This document shows, piece after piece, positions 39,745 to 48,313 of a DNA stretch of 64,000 nt. The notes below the pieces were generated by a model. It saw only the letters and a program-made list of their open reading frames with translations. It was not told the DNA's origin and did not search any database. The stretch's first letter is position 1, and each line of letters starts with the position of its first letter. Both the position numbers and the translations under genes were made by a program. Source of the DNA: Corallococcus soli (GTDB lineage Bacteria > Myxococcota > Myxococcia > Myxococcales > Myxococcaceae); NCBI RefSeq assembly GCF_014930455.1, contig NZ_JAAIYO010000017.1:115023-179022 (forward strand), in the 5' to 3' direction.

Positions 39745-41820
39745 ATGCCAATGACTCCCACGCTGCCGCAGAACGCCCCCGGTGTTGAACAGGAGAAGCG
39801 CAAGCAGCAGCTTGCCCAACTCCAGACGGAGTACGTCTACGACTTCACCACGCGCGTCCAGCCCCTGGGCGTCGCCCGGTCCGTGCCCGCGGGGCAGGGC
39901 TTCGCCTTTGTCTGGACCCTGGGCGTGTTGAATCAGGCGCTTGGCATTACGGGAAACCTCATCTCCATGGGCTCGCACCTGTTCGAGTCGGCGGCCTCCC
40001 TCGCGAAGAAGCTGGAGGACTTCACCGAGGAGGAGCTCCACCGGGCCGAAAAGGCCTACCTGGACCTCAAGACCCATCACCTGAACCTGTCGCGGCTCTT
40101 CGACCAGACCCACGTCATCTCCGCGCCGGCCAGCGCCGTGGCGCTGGCGGGGGTGGCCTCGGGCCAGGGGCTCGCGACGGGAACGGGCCCGTCGCTCGCC
40201 ATCGACCTGGGCGGTGGCGGTGGCACCCGGACGTCCACCGCCTCCCCACTGACCCCGCGCGACCAGCCGGCGGCACCCGCCTCGCTGGAGCAGTTCGCGG
40301 AGGGGCTCAAGGACTCCCTGGGCCACCTGTCGGAGTTCCTGGGTGACACCGCCTTTGATCTGCTCCTGCGCGTCATCGGGCAGTACGGTCAGGCGAAGAA
40401 CCTCCAGGGCTACCAGTCGCAGTTCCAACTGCTGCCCATGACCCCCGGGGCGGGCGCCGCGCTGGATGACGTCATGTTCGCGCGCCTGCGGGTCGCGGGC
40501 CCCAACCCCGTGGTGCTCCGCCGCCTGTCCAGGCCCGACGCCCGCTTCCCGGTGACGGAGGCGCAGTTCCGCTCGACGATGGGGCCGGACGACAGCCTCG
40601 CCACGGCCATGGGCGAAGGGCGCGTGTACCTGGCGGACTACGCGGTGCTCGAAGGGCTGAAGGGGGGCACCTTCCCGAAGCAGAAATACGTCTGCGCGCC
40701 GCTGGCCCTCTTCGCGGTGCCCCGCGCGGGCGAGGCGGATCGGCTGCTGCGGGCCGTGGCCATCCAGTGCTCCCAGACGCCGGGGCCCTCCACGCCCGTC
40801 GTCACGCCCGCGGAGGGGCTGGGCTGGCAGGTCGCCCGGCTCTTCCTCCAGGTGGCGGACGGCACCTGGCACGAGATGATCAGCCACCTGGGGCTCACCC
40901 ACCTGCTGACGGAGGCCTTCACCCTCGCCACCGCGCGGCAGCTTCCGCCGGAGCACCCGCTCCAGGTCCTGCTGACGCCGCACTTCCAGGGCACGCTCGC
41001 CATCAACAACGCGGCGGTGGAGTCGCTCATCGCGCCGGGCGGCTTCGTGGACCGCCTGCTGCCGGGCACCATCGAAGCGTCCGCGTCCCTGGCGGTGCAG
41101 GCCGTGGAGGGCCTGCGCTTCAACCAGGAGCTGTTCCCGCGCACCTTCGCCAACCGGGGCGTGGACGATGCGCAGGCGTTCCCGGACTACCCGTACCGGG
41201 ATGACGGGCTGCTCGTCTGGGCGTCGCTCCATCAATGGGTGTCGGACTACGTGTCGCTCTATTACGGCTCGGACGCGGACGTGTCGGCGGACTACGAGCT
41301 CCAGGCGTGGTTGAAGGAGCTGGCCTCGCCCCAGGGCGGCCGGTTGCAGGACATCGGCGAGGACGGGAGCCTGCGGACCCGCGGCTACCTCGCGGACCTG
41401 GTGACGATGATCATCTTCACCGCGAGCGCGCAGCACGCCGCGGTGAACTTCCCCCAGTCCTACGTCATGTCCTTCACGCCGTCCCTGCCGCTGGCGGCCT
41501 ACGCGCCCCTGCCTGGCGCGCCGCTCGTCGCGGAGCCCGCGAACATCGACGCGCTCCTCGCGTACCTGCCGCCGCTCCAGCAGGCCTTCTCGCAGCAGAC
41601 GCTGATGACGCTGCTGGGCAGCGTGTACTTCGGCTCGCTCGGGTCCTATGACCGGTACAGCGCAGGGCCCTACTTCCAGGACGCGCGCGTGGCGGTCCCC
41701 CTGAAGGACTTCCAGCAGCGGCTCGGGGAGGTGGAGGCGACCATCGCGCGCCGCAACCTGCGCCGCATCCCGTACCGCTCGCTGCTCCCCTCGGAGATTC
41801 CGCAGAGCATCAACATCTGA
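39745..41820 (+). CDS. Lipoxygenase
   Basis: This 691-residue enzyme oxygenates polyunsaturated fatty acids with non-haem iron. The iron-binding helix reads WHEMISHLGLTHLLTEAF (two His five residues apart), a later helix contains HAAVNFPQ (third His), and the chain ends in the invariant C-terminal Ile (SINI). The catalytic domain spans most of the protein; an N-terminal PLAT domain is missing, and in its place are polar helices (about 10-120). Lipoxygenases are patchy in bacteria, with known examples in myxobacteria and cyanobacteria. There is no clear signal peptide. Starts at 39745 or 39751 are both possible. Arachidonic-type lipids made by myxobacteria or prey lipids are likely substrates. 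Confidence 0.9.
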   Translation: MPMTPTLPQNAPGVEQEKRKQQLAQLQTEYVYDFTTRVQPLGVARSVPAGQGFAFVWTLGVLNQALGITGNLISMGSHLFESAASLAKKLEDFTEEELHRAEKAYLDLKTHHLNLSRLFDQTHVISAPASAVALAGVASGQGLATGTGPSLAIDLGGGGGTRTSTASPLTPRDQPAAPASLEQFAEGLKDSLGHLSEFLGDTAFDLLLRVIGQYGQAKNLQGYQSQFQLLPMTPGAGAALDDVMFARLRVAGPNPVVLRRLSRPDARFPVTEAQFRSTMGPDDSLATAMGEGRVYLADYAVLEGLKGGTFPKQKYVCAPLALFAVPRAGEADRLLRAVAIQCSQTPGPSTPVVTPAEGLGWQVARLFLQVADGTWHEMISHLGLTHLLTEAFTLATARQLPPEHPLQVLLTPHFQGTLAINNAAVESLIAPGGFVDRLLPGTIEASASLAVQAVEGLRFNQELFPRTFANRGVDDAQAFPDYPYRDDGLLVWASLHQWVSDYVSLYYGSDADVSADYELQAWLKELASPQGGRLQDIGEDGSLRTRGYLADLVTMIIFTASAQHAAVNFPQSYVMSFTPSLPLAAYAPLPGAPLVAEPANIDALLAYLPPLQQAFSQQTLMTLLGSVYFGSLGSYDRYSAGPYFQDARVAVPLKDFQQRLGEVEATIARRNLRRIPYRSLLPSEIPQSINI

Positions 41821-41833
41821 TGCATGTCCGTCG

Positions 41834-41854
41834 CCGGGGGCCTCGTGCCCCCGG
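41834..41854. terminator. 8-bp hairpin between convergent genes
   Basis: CCGGGGGC (41834-41841) and GCCCCCGG (41847-41854) flank a 5-nt loop between the lipoxygenase and S41 peptidase stops. It is stable but has no T-run. Confidence 0.5.
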
Positions 41855-41865
41855 GGGCCGCTGCG

Positions 41866-43299
41866 CTACTTCGCCTCGCGAGCCCCCAGCGAGTCGGCCA
41901 GCGCGCGAATCGCCCGGGCATGGCCGTGGAACAGGTCGCCCTCCGGGAACACCTCCACCGTCCGCTGGGGAGGCGCGCCGCGCGCCTCGAAGTCCTCCCC
42001 CCGCGAGTCGGTGTAGTGCTCGTTCGACAGGTGGACCGTCCAGCCATTCGGCAGCGGCTTGACGAGCACGTCGGAGAAGCTGCCCCGCGTGCGGGCGCCC
42101 ACGTGGACCACCTGGGGCAGGGCGCGCACCGCCAGCGTGAAGACCTCACCGGCGCTGACCGTGACGTCGCTGGTCACCAGGTGGACGGGCCCGTGGAACG
42201 CCGGACGCGACGTGGGCGTGAGGATGAACGCCTGGGGCGCAACGTCCTTCGCCCCGTGCGCCCACTTGGAATACGCAAGCCGGGGCCGGTCCGCGAAGCG
42301 CGCCGCGATGGCCCGCGCGACGACGTCATGGCCTCCCCGGTTGTTGCTCACGTCCACGATGATCGCCGTGGCCCCGACGAAGGCGGCCATCGCCTCATCC
42401 AGCACCGGCTCCAGCGCGGCCAGCTCCTGCTCCGGCGTCGCGTCACCCCCCTGCGTCGCGGCGACGAAGCCGCCCATCGTCATCACGTTGAGATAGCCGA
42501 CCCCGGGCGCGGCGAAGCCCCAGAACACGCGCTGGTTCGCGACGTGGTGTCCCTGTCCCCGCAGCACCTGCTGGAGGACTCCGTCGCGGTAGGCGCCCAG
42601 CCACTGCTTCTGCACGGCCTTCGCGGTGCGCCCCGTCCGCCGGGCCTCCTGCTCCAGGAGCGCGAACGTGCCCGTGGCGGGCTCCTCGTACGTCAGCGTG
42701 TCGGACGAAGCGTCATCCGGCACCAGCGCCACGTGCGCATCGCCCAGCGTCCGCAGGGCCTCCGCGAAGAGCGTGAACAACGCCCGGCCCTCCATGTCCG
42801 GAGACACCCGGAACCGCTCCGCCTCCAGCCGCGCCAGCCAGTCCGGGGCCCGCTGGGGAAAGTAGGCGTAGTGCTCCGCGAAGGTCGCCTGGAACACGTC
42901 GAACAGCTCCGGCGCGCTCCACGCGTGGGGTGCGTCGCAGCCGGCGGGAAGCGCGGCCACGCGGTCGAACCGGTAGCGCGTCTCCCCCGGCGCGGCGAGG
43001 AAGTCCCGGACGTCCCCTGAAGGCCCCGGCTCCTGGGTGCCGAACAGCGCCTTCAGCTCCGACGATGACGCCGGATCCGGATGGCACCCGGCCGCCGTCT
43101 CATGGTGCAGGCGCAGGCCCTCCGGCGTCACCGACAGCAGCCACCCATACCCCCGGGACCGCCACACCTCCGGAGCGGATCCGCTGACGGGGCCCGCCGG
43201 AGCGCGCGCCGTGGCGCACGCGGTCAGCAGGCCCGCGAGGAGGAGGGGAGCGAAGCGCGGGAGCGCGCGGGGGCGGGGCGGGGCGTTCATGGCAATCAT
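41866..43299 (-). CDS. S41-family peptidase lipoprotein
   Basis: This 477-residue protein has a lipoprotein signal (LLLAGLLTACATA, Cys near 25). The core matches the tail-specific (C-terminal processing) protease fold: GYLNVMTMGGF, IIVDVSNNRGG, and VTSDVTVSAGEVFTL, in which the Ser after TV is the nucleophile. No PDZ domain is obvious, so it belongs to the shorter, tricorn-core-like branch. The ATG at 43299 has GAAGGA upstream and gives a shorter, better signal peptide than the longer frame. It is divergent from cstA. Confidence 0.85.
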   Translation of the reverse strand: MIAMNAPPRPRALPRFAPLLLAGLLTACATARAPAGPVSGSAPEVWRSRGYGWLLSVTPEGLRLHHETAAGCHPDPASSSELKALFGTQEPGPSGDVRDFLAAPGETRYRFDRVAALPAGCDAPHAWSAPELFDVFQATFAEHYAYFPQRAPDWLARLEAERFRVSPDMEGRALFTLFAEALRTLGDAHVALVPDDASSDTLTYEEPATGTFALLEQEARRTGRTAKAVQKQWLGAYRDGVLQQVLRGQGHHVANQRVFWGFAAPGVGYLNVMTMGGFVAATQGGDATPEQELAALEPVLDEAMAAFVGATAIIVDVSNNRGGHDVVARAIAARFADRPRLAYSKWAHGAKDVAPQAFILTPTSRPAFHGPVHLVTSDVTVSAGEVFTLAVRALPQVVHVGARTRGSFSDVLVKPLPNGWTVHLSNEHYTDSRGEDFEARGAPPQRTVEVFPEGDLFHGHARAIRALADSLGAREAK

Positions 43300-43408
43300 G
43301 CTTCCTTCAACATCCGACATCCCCTCGCGCACGGGGCAGGCTGGGACAAGCGGTGCGCTATAAGCCCCACGCGGGGTGCCGGTGCGGTGCCCGCGACGGG
43401 GAGTCCTC

Positions 43409-45472
43409 ATGGGTGGCATCGCTCGGAAGCTGGGATGGGGGCTGGTGGCCGTGGCCGGGGCGTTCAGCCTGGGCGTGGTGGCGCTGCACCGGGGGGAGTC
43501 CATCAACGCCATCTGGCTGGTGGTCGCCTCGGTCGCGGTGTTCATGCTGGGATATCGTTTCTACGGCCGGTTCATTGCCGAAAAAGCGCTGCGCCTGGAC
43601 CCCACGCGCGCCACCCCCGCCGAACGTCGCAATGACGGCCTGGACTACGTGCCCACCGACAAGTGGGTGGTGTTCGGCCACCACTTCGCGGCCATCGCGG
43701 GCGCGGGGCCGCTCGTGGGCCCGGTGCTGGCCGCCCAGATGGGCTACCTGCCCGGCACGCTGTGGATCCTCGTGGGCGTGGTGGTGGCGGGCGCGGTGCA
43801 GGACTTCATGACGCTGTTCCTGTCCGTCCGCCGCGACGGCAAGTCGCTGGGCGACATGGTGCGCATGGAACTGGGGCCGGCCGCCGGCGTGACGGCGATG
43901 GTGGGCGTGCTGATGATCATGATGATCATCCTCGCGGTGCTGGCGCTGGTGGTGGTCAAGGCGCTGACGCACAGCCCCTGGGGCACCTTCACCGTGGCCA
44001 TGACCATCCCCATCGCGGTGCTGATGGGCCTGTATTTGCGCTACGTGCGCCCCGGCAAGGTGCTGGAGGTGTCCATCGTCGGCTTCGTGCTCCTGATGCT
44101 CAGCATCTTCCTGGGAGGCCTGGTGTCGGAGTCCGCCACCTGGGCGCCCTGGTTCACCTTCGACAGCAAGGCGCTGGCGTGGATGCTCATCGGCTACGGG
44201 TTCTGCGCGGCGGTGCTGCCGGTGTGGCTGCTGCTCGCGCCGCGCGACTACCTGTCCACCTTCCTCAAGATTGGCACCGTGCTGCTCCTGGCGGTGGGCA
44301 TCGCGCTGGCGGCGCCGGAGTTGCGCATGCCGGCGGTGACGAAGTTCGTGGACGGCTCCGGCCCCGTGTTCTCCGGCAGCCTGTTCCCCTTCCTGTTCAT
44401 CACCATCGCGTGCGGCGCGGTGTCCGGGTGGCACTCGCTCATCGCGTCGGGCACCACGCCCAAGATGCTGGCCAACGAGGGCGACGCGCGCATGGTGGGC
44501 TATGGCGCCATGTTGATGGAGGCCTTCGTCGCCATCATGGCGCTCATCGCCGCGTCGGTGCTGGACCCGGGCGTCTACTTCGCCATGAACTCGCCCGTGG
44601 CGCTCATCGGCACCACGGCGACGCAGGCGGCGCAGACGCTCAGCCAGTGGGGCTTCGTCATCACCCCGGACGTCCTGGAGCAGACGGCCCGCGACATCGG
44701 TGAGACGACCATCCTGTCCCGCGCGGGCGGCGCGCCGACGCTGGCGGTGGGCATGGCGCAGATCCTCCACGGGCTCGTGTCCGGGCAGGGGATGATGGCC
44801 TTCTGGTACCACTACGCCATCCTCTTCGAGGCGCTCTTCATCCTCACCACCGTGGACGCCGGCACGCGCGTGGGCCGCTTCATGATTCAGGAACTGGCGG
44901 GCCTCGTGTACGCGCCCCTGAAGCGCACGGAGTCCTGGGGCGCCAACCTGCTGGCCACCGCCGTGTGCGTGGGCGCCTGGGGCTACTTCCTCTACCAGGG
45001 CGTGGTGGATCCGCTGGGCGGCATCAACACGCTGTGGCCGCTGTTCGGCATCGCCAACCAGATGCTCGCCGCCGTGGCGCTCACGCTGGGGTGCGTGGTG
45101 CTCATGAAGATGAAGCGCGAGCGCTACGTCTGGGTGCCCGGCATCCCCGCCGCGTGGCTGGTGCTGTGCACGCTCACCGCCGGCTTCCAGAAGGTCTTCG
45201 GAGGCGACGTGCGCGTGAGCTTCGTCGCCCACGCCAGGGCCTTCTCCCGCGCGGTGGACGAAGGCCGCGTCATCGCCCCCGCGAAGTCCCTGGAGGAGAT
45301 GGAGCAGATCATCCGGAACGACTACCTGGACGCCGGCCTCACCGTGTTCTTCATGGTCGTGGTGGTCGCGACGCTCCTCTTCGGCGTGCGCGCCGTCCTC
45401 GCGGCCCGGCGCTCCCCGGAGCCCACCGCGCAGGAGACGCCCTACGTGGCCGCCGCCACGGGGGAGCGCTGA
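43409..45472 (+). CDS. cstA: CstA-family peptide/pyruvate transporter
   Basis: This 687-residue inner-membrane protein has about sixteen transmembrane segments and the CstA signatures: GRFIAEKALRLD, TDKWVVFGHHFAAIAGAGPLVGPVLAAQMGYLPG, and GTTPKMLANEGDA. CstA proteins import peptides or pyruvate during carbon starvation. The ATG at 43409 has GGGGAG upstream. The gene overlaps the next one (TGATG), which encodes the small YbdD-like partner usually found with CstA. Which substrate it moves is not shown by the sequence. Confidence 0.93.
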   Translation: MGGIARKLGWGLVAVAGAFSLGVVALHRGESINAIWLVVASVAVFMLGYRFYGRFIAEKALRLDPTRATPAERRNDGLDYVPTDKWVVFGHHFAAIAGAGPLVGPVLAAQMGYLPGTLWILVGVVVAGAVQDFMTLFLSVRRDGKSLGDMVRMELGPAAGVTAMVGVLMIMMIILAVLALVVVKALTHSPWGTFTVAMTIPIAVLMGLYLRYVRPGKVLEVSIVGFVLLMLSIFLGGLVSESATWAPWFTFDSKALAWMLIGYGFCAAVLPVWLLLAPRDYLSTFLKIGTVLLLAVGIALAAPELRMPAVTKFVDGSGPVFSGSLFPFLFITIACGAVSGWHSLIASGTTPKMLANEGDARMVGYGAMLMEAFVAIMALIAASVLDPGVYFAMNSPVALIGTTATQAAQTLSQWGFVITPDVLEQTARDIGETTILSRAGGAPTLAVGMAQILHGLVSGQGMMAFWYHYAILFEALFILTTVDAGTRVGRFMIQELAGLVYAPLKRTESWGANLLATAVCVGAWGYFLYQGVVDPLGGINTLWPLFGIANQMLAAVALTLGCVVLMKMKRERYVWVPGIPAAWLVLCTLTAGFQKVFGGDVRVSFVAHARAFSRAVDEGRVIAPAKSLEEMEQIIRNDYLDAGLTVFFMVVVVATLLFGVRAVLAARRSPEPTAQETPYVAAATGER

Positions 45473-45675
45473 TGCCAGGCTTCGTCCAGACGCTCCAGCA
45501 GGCCTGGCGCAAGGCCGTGCGCATCGCGCGGCAGATGATTGGCGTGCCCGACTACGACACCTATGTCGCCCACATGAACCGTCACCATCCGGACAGCGCG
45601 GTGATGACCTATGCGGAGTTTTTCAACGACCGCCTCCAGGCCCGCTACCGGGGCGGCGGAGGCCGCTGCTGCTGA
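45472..45675 (+). CDS. YbdD/YjiX-type small partner of CstA
   Basis: This 67-residue protein matches the DUF466 (YbdD) family: IGVPDYDTYVAHMNRHHPDS and MTYAEFFNDRLQARY. Family members are encoded next to CstA-type transporters and are needed for their activity in enterobacteria. This copy ends in GGGGRCC, a double-Cys tail I do not expect in the family. Its ATG overlaps the cstA stop. Confidence 0.85.
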   Translation: MPGFVQTLQQAWRKAVRIARQMIGVPDYDTYVAHMNRHHPDSAVMTYAEFFNDRLQARYRGGGGRCC

Positions 45676-45763
45676 AGTGATGAGTCGTTGAGCTTTACGG
45701 GAAAAACTGCTTGATGGGATTTTGCGGGTTCAGCCCGTCAAACCCATGACGCAGGAGTCTTCC

Positions 45764-47182
45764 TTGTCTTTCATCGCAACACCGTTCCGGACGTTGGCGC
45801 TGGGCGCCGTGATTCTCGCCTCGCTGGGGGCCTGCGCGGGCCCCGGGGACGGGGCCCCGGCCGAGGAGTCGCCGGGCGTGGTGGAGTCCCCGGCGCTGGC
45901 GACGCGGGTGGTGGGCTACCTGCCGACGTGGGCGGGGAACGTGGACACGCTGCCGTACGACAAGCTCAGCCACATCAACTACGCGTTCGCGCTGCCCACG
46001 GCGCAGGGCGGGCTCACGGGCGTGAGCAGCTCGGATGCGCGGCTGCGCTCGCTGGTGACGAAGGCGCACGCGCAGGGCGTGAAGGTGCTCATCGCGGTGG
46101 GCGGCTGGAACGACGGCAACGACAGCGCCTTTGAACAGATGGCCGCGAACGCGAGCACGCGCACCGCGTTCGTGAACTCGGTGGTGAACTTCGTCAACGC
46201 CACCGGCCTGGACGGCGTGGACATCGACTGGGAGTACCCGGACCCCGGCACGTCGGGGAACAACTACGCGCTGCTCATGCGCGAGCTGGGCACGGCGATG
46301 CACAGCCGGGGCAAGCTCCTGACGGCGGCGGTGGTGGCGCTCGGCTACACGGGCGGCGGCGTGCCCGCGTCGGTGTTCAGCGACGTCGACTTCCTCAACC
46401 TCATGGCCTACGACGGCGGCCAGCCGCACTCGACCTATGACCTGGCGGTCCAGTCGCTGAACTACTGGAAGGGGCGCGGGCTGCCGGCGTCCAAGGCCGT
46501 GCTGGGCGTGCCGTTCTACGGCCGCTCGCCGTCCAGCTACGTGGGGTACTCGGAGCTGGTCGCGCGCGACTCGCAGGCCCCCTACAAGGACAACGTGGGG
46601 GACGTCTATTACAACGGCATCGCCACCATCCAGGCGAAGACGCGGCTGGGGATGCAGAACGGCGGCGTGATGATCTGGGAGCTGAGCCAGGACACGTCCG
46701 GGAGCACGTCGCTGCTCAACGCCATCTATTCGGTGGCGCAGGGCACGGGCGGCACCAACGTGTACCGGCTGGTGAACAAGGCCTCCGGACGCTGCGTGGA
46801 CATCTCCGGCCCCAGCACGGCGGACGGCGCCATCCTCCACCAGTGGACCTGCCACACCGGCCCCAGCCAGCAGTGGTCCATGGAGGCCACGGACAGCGGC
46901 TACTTCCGCTTCGTGTCGCGCCACAGCGGCAAGGCGCTGGACGTGCGGGACGCGAGCGGCGCGGACGGCGCGGGCTTCCAGCAGTGGACGTACTCCGGCG
47001 GCGCCAACCAGCAGTTCAAGCCGGTGGACCTGGGCAACGGCTACGTCCGGCTGGAGGCGCGGCACAGCGGCAAGGTGCTGGACGTGACGGGCTGCCAGGG
47101 CGGCAGCGGTGACGGCACGCTGCTCCAGCAGTGGACGTGGTCCAACAACGACTGCCAGCAGTTCCGGATGGAAGCGCGGTAG
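45764..47182 (+). CDS. GH18 chitinase with ricin-B lectin module
   Basis: This 472-residue lipoprotein has a signal with lipobox LGAC, a GH18 catalytic barrel (about 45-330) with the DGVDIDWEYP motif containing the catalytic Glu, and a C-terminal ricin-type beta-trefoil (about 340-472) with three QxW-type repeats (QWTC, QQWTY, QQWTW). It would hydrolyse chitin or related polymers and bind galactosides or glycans with the trefoil. I prefer TTG 45764, which has AGGAG 6 bases upstream; an in-frame ATG lies 18 bases earlier without a ribosome-binding site. Fungal prey walls are a natural substrate. Confidence 0.9.
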   Translation: MSFIATPFRTLALGAVILASLGACAGPGDGAPAEESPGVVESPALATRVVGYLPTWAGNVDTLPYDKLSHINYAFALPTAQGGLTGVSSSDARLRSLVTKAHAQGVKVLIAVGGWNDGNDSAFEQMAANASTRTAFVNSVVNFVNATGLDGVDIDWEYPDPGTSGNNYALLMRELGTAMHSRGKLLTAAVVALGYTGGGVPASVFSDVDFLNLMAYDGGQPHSTYDLAVQSLNYWKGRGLPASKAVLGVPFYGRSPSSYVGYSELVARDSQAPYKDNVGDVYYNGIATIQAKTRLGMQNGGVMIWELSQDTSGSTSLLNAIYSVAQGTGGTNVYRLVNKASGRCVDISGPSTADGAILHQWTCHTGPSQQWSMEATDSGYFRFVSRHSGKALDVRDASGADGAGFQQWTYSGGANQQFKPVDLGNGYVRLEARHSGKVLDVTGCQGGSGDGTLLQQWTWSNNDCQQFRMEAR

Positions 47183-47193
47183 TCCCGCCGGAC

Positions 47194-47227
47194 GGGACGG
47201 GGTCGGCCGGCTCGCCGGCCCCGTCCC
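47194..47227. terminator. Strong bidirectional hairpin between convergent genes
   Basis: A 9-bp outer stem (47194-47202 with 47219-47227) encloses a 4-bp inner stem (47207-47210 with 47215-47218) and a 4-nt loop, with an asymmetric 4-nt bulge. It separates the chitinase from the convergent hybrid kinase gene. Confidence 0.6.
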
Positions 47228-47236
47228 CACGCGCGC

Positions 47237-48313
47237 TCAGGTGCGCCGGGGCAGCCGCAGGATGAAGGTGGAGCCTTCGCCCAGCGTGGAGCGGGCGGAC
47301 AGCGAACCGCCGTGCAGCTTCGCGAGCGCGGCGGCGATGAAGAGCCCCAGGCCATGCCCCCGGCCCCGGTCCGCGTCCGCGCGCTGGAAGCGCTCGAAGA
47401 TGTGGGGCAGGGCGCTGGCGGGGATGCCCACGCCCCAGTCGCGCACGTGGATGAGGACGAGCCCCGGGCTGAGCGTCATGCCCACCTCGATGCGCCGCGC
47501 CTCCCCGCTGTACTTCACCGCGTTGGACAGCAGGTTGTTGAGCACCTGGCGCACCCGCTCGGCGTCCAGGGACAGGGGCTCCACCGGCTCTCCCAGGTGC
47601 AGCGTGATGTCCATCTCCGGCTGCATCTCGCGCCAGTCCTGCACCAGCTCCTGGAGGAAGGGCCCCAGGTCGGTGGGCTCCTGCTTCAGCTCCAGCTTCC
47701 CGTCCGCCAGCCGGGACGCATCCAGGATGGAGGTCACCAGCCCGTTCATCCGGTCGAGCTGCCGCAGGATGGCCTCCGCCGAGCGGCTCTCGTCCTCGAT
47801 GCCGCGCTTCTGCACCTTGCGCAGCAGCATCTGCGTGTTGAGCCGCGCGGAGCTCAGGGGCGTCTTCAGCTCGTGCGCCACCCAGTTGAGCATCTCCTCG
47901 CGGGCCAGGCTCACCGCGGTGGCCGGCTCGCGCGAGGCCTGGGTCGCCTCCGTGCGAGCCGCCGCGCGGTGCTGGAGCGCCGAGTTCACCGCATGCTCGA
48001 AGGTGGCCAGGTCCACCGGCTTCGCCAGGAACGTCTGGGCTGCTTCACGCCCGGACGGCCGGGCCGCGCTCAACAGCAGGAAGGGCACCTCCGACAGCGT
48101 GGGCTCGGAGCGCATGGCGTGCAGCAACTGCATGCCCGTGCGCCGGGGCATCATGTGGTCGCTGACCACCAGGTCCGGTGGCTCCGTGCGTGCCAATAGC
48201 AGCGCCTCCTCGCCGTTGTGAGCCCGCACCACGCGGTGGCCCAGGTCCTCCACCACCTCGGAGAACACCTCCAGGAGCGCCTCCTCGTCCTCCGCGATGA
48301 GGACCAGACTCAT
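47237..48313 (-). CDS. Hybrid protein: receiver domain fused to a histidine kinase core
   Basis: This 358-residue soluble protein starts with a CheY-like receiver (residues 1-120; phospho-acceptor Asp near 53 in LVVSDHMMP, Lys in LAKPVD), then HisKA (H-box WVAHELKTPLS) and HATPase_c (NLLSNAVKYS; RDWGVGIP; GHGLGLFIAAALAKLHGG). Having the receiver first and no sensor domain means it is probably activated by phosphotransfer from another kinase. Its ATG overlaps the stop of the KaiC-like gene, so they are made together. Confidence 0.9.
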   Translation of the reverse strand: MSLVLIAEDEEALLEVFSEVVEDLGHRVVRAHNGEEALLLARTEPPDLVVSDHMMPRRTGMQLLHAMRSEPTLSEVPFLLLSAARPSGREAAQTFLAKPVDLATFEHAVNSALQHRAAARTEATQASREPATAVSLAREEMLNWVAHELKTPLSSARLNTQMLLRKVQKRGIEDESRSAEAILRQLDRMNGLVTSILDASRLADGKLELKQEPTDLGPFLQELVQDWREMQPEMDITLHLGEPVEPLSLDAERVRQVLNNLLSNAVKYSGEARRIEVGMTLSPGLVLIHVRDWGVGIPASALPHIFERFQRADADRGRGHGLGLFIAAALAKLHGGSLSARSTLGEGSTFILRLPRRT

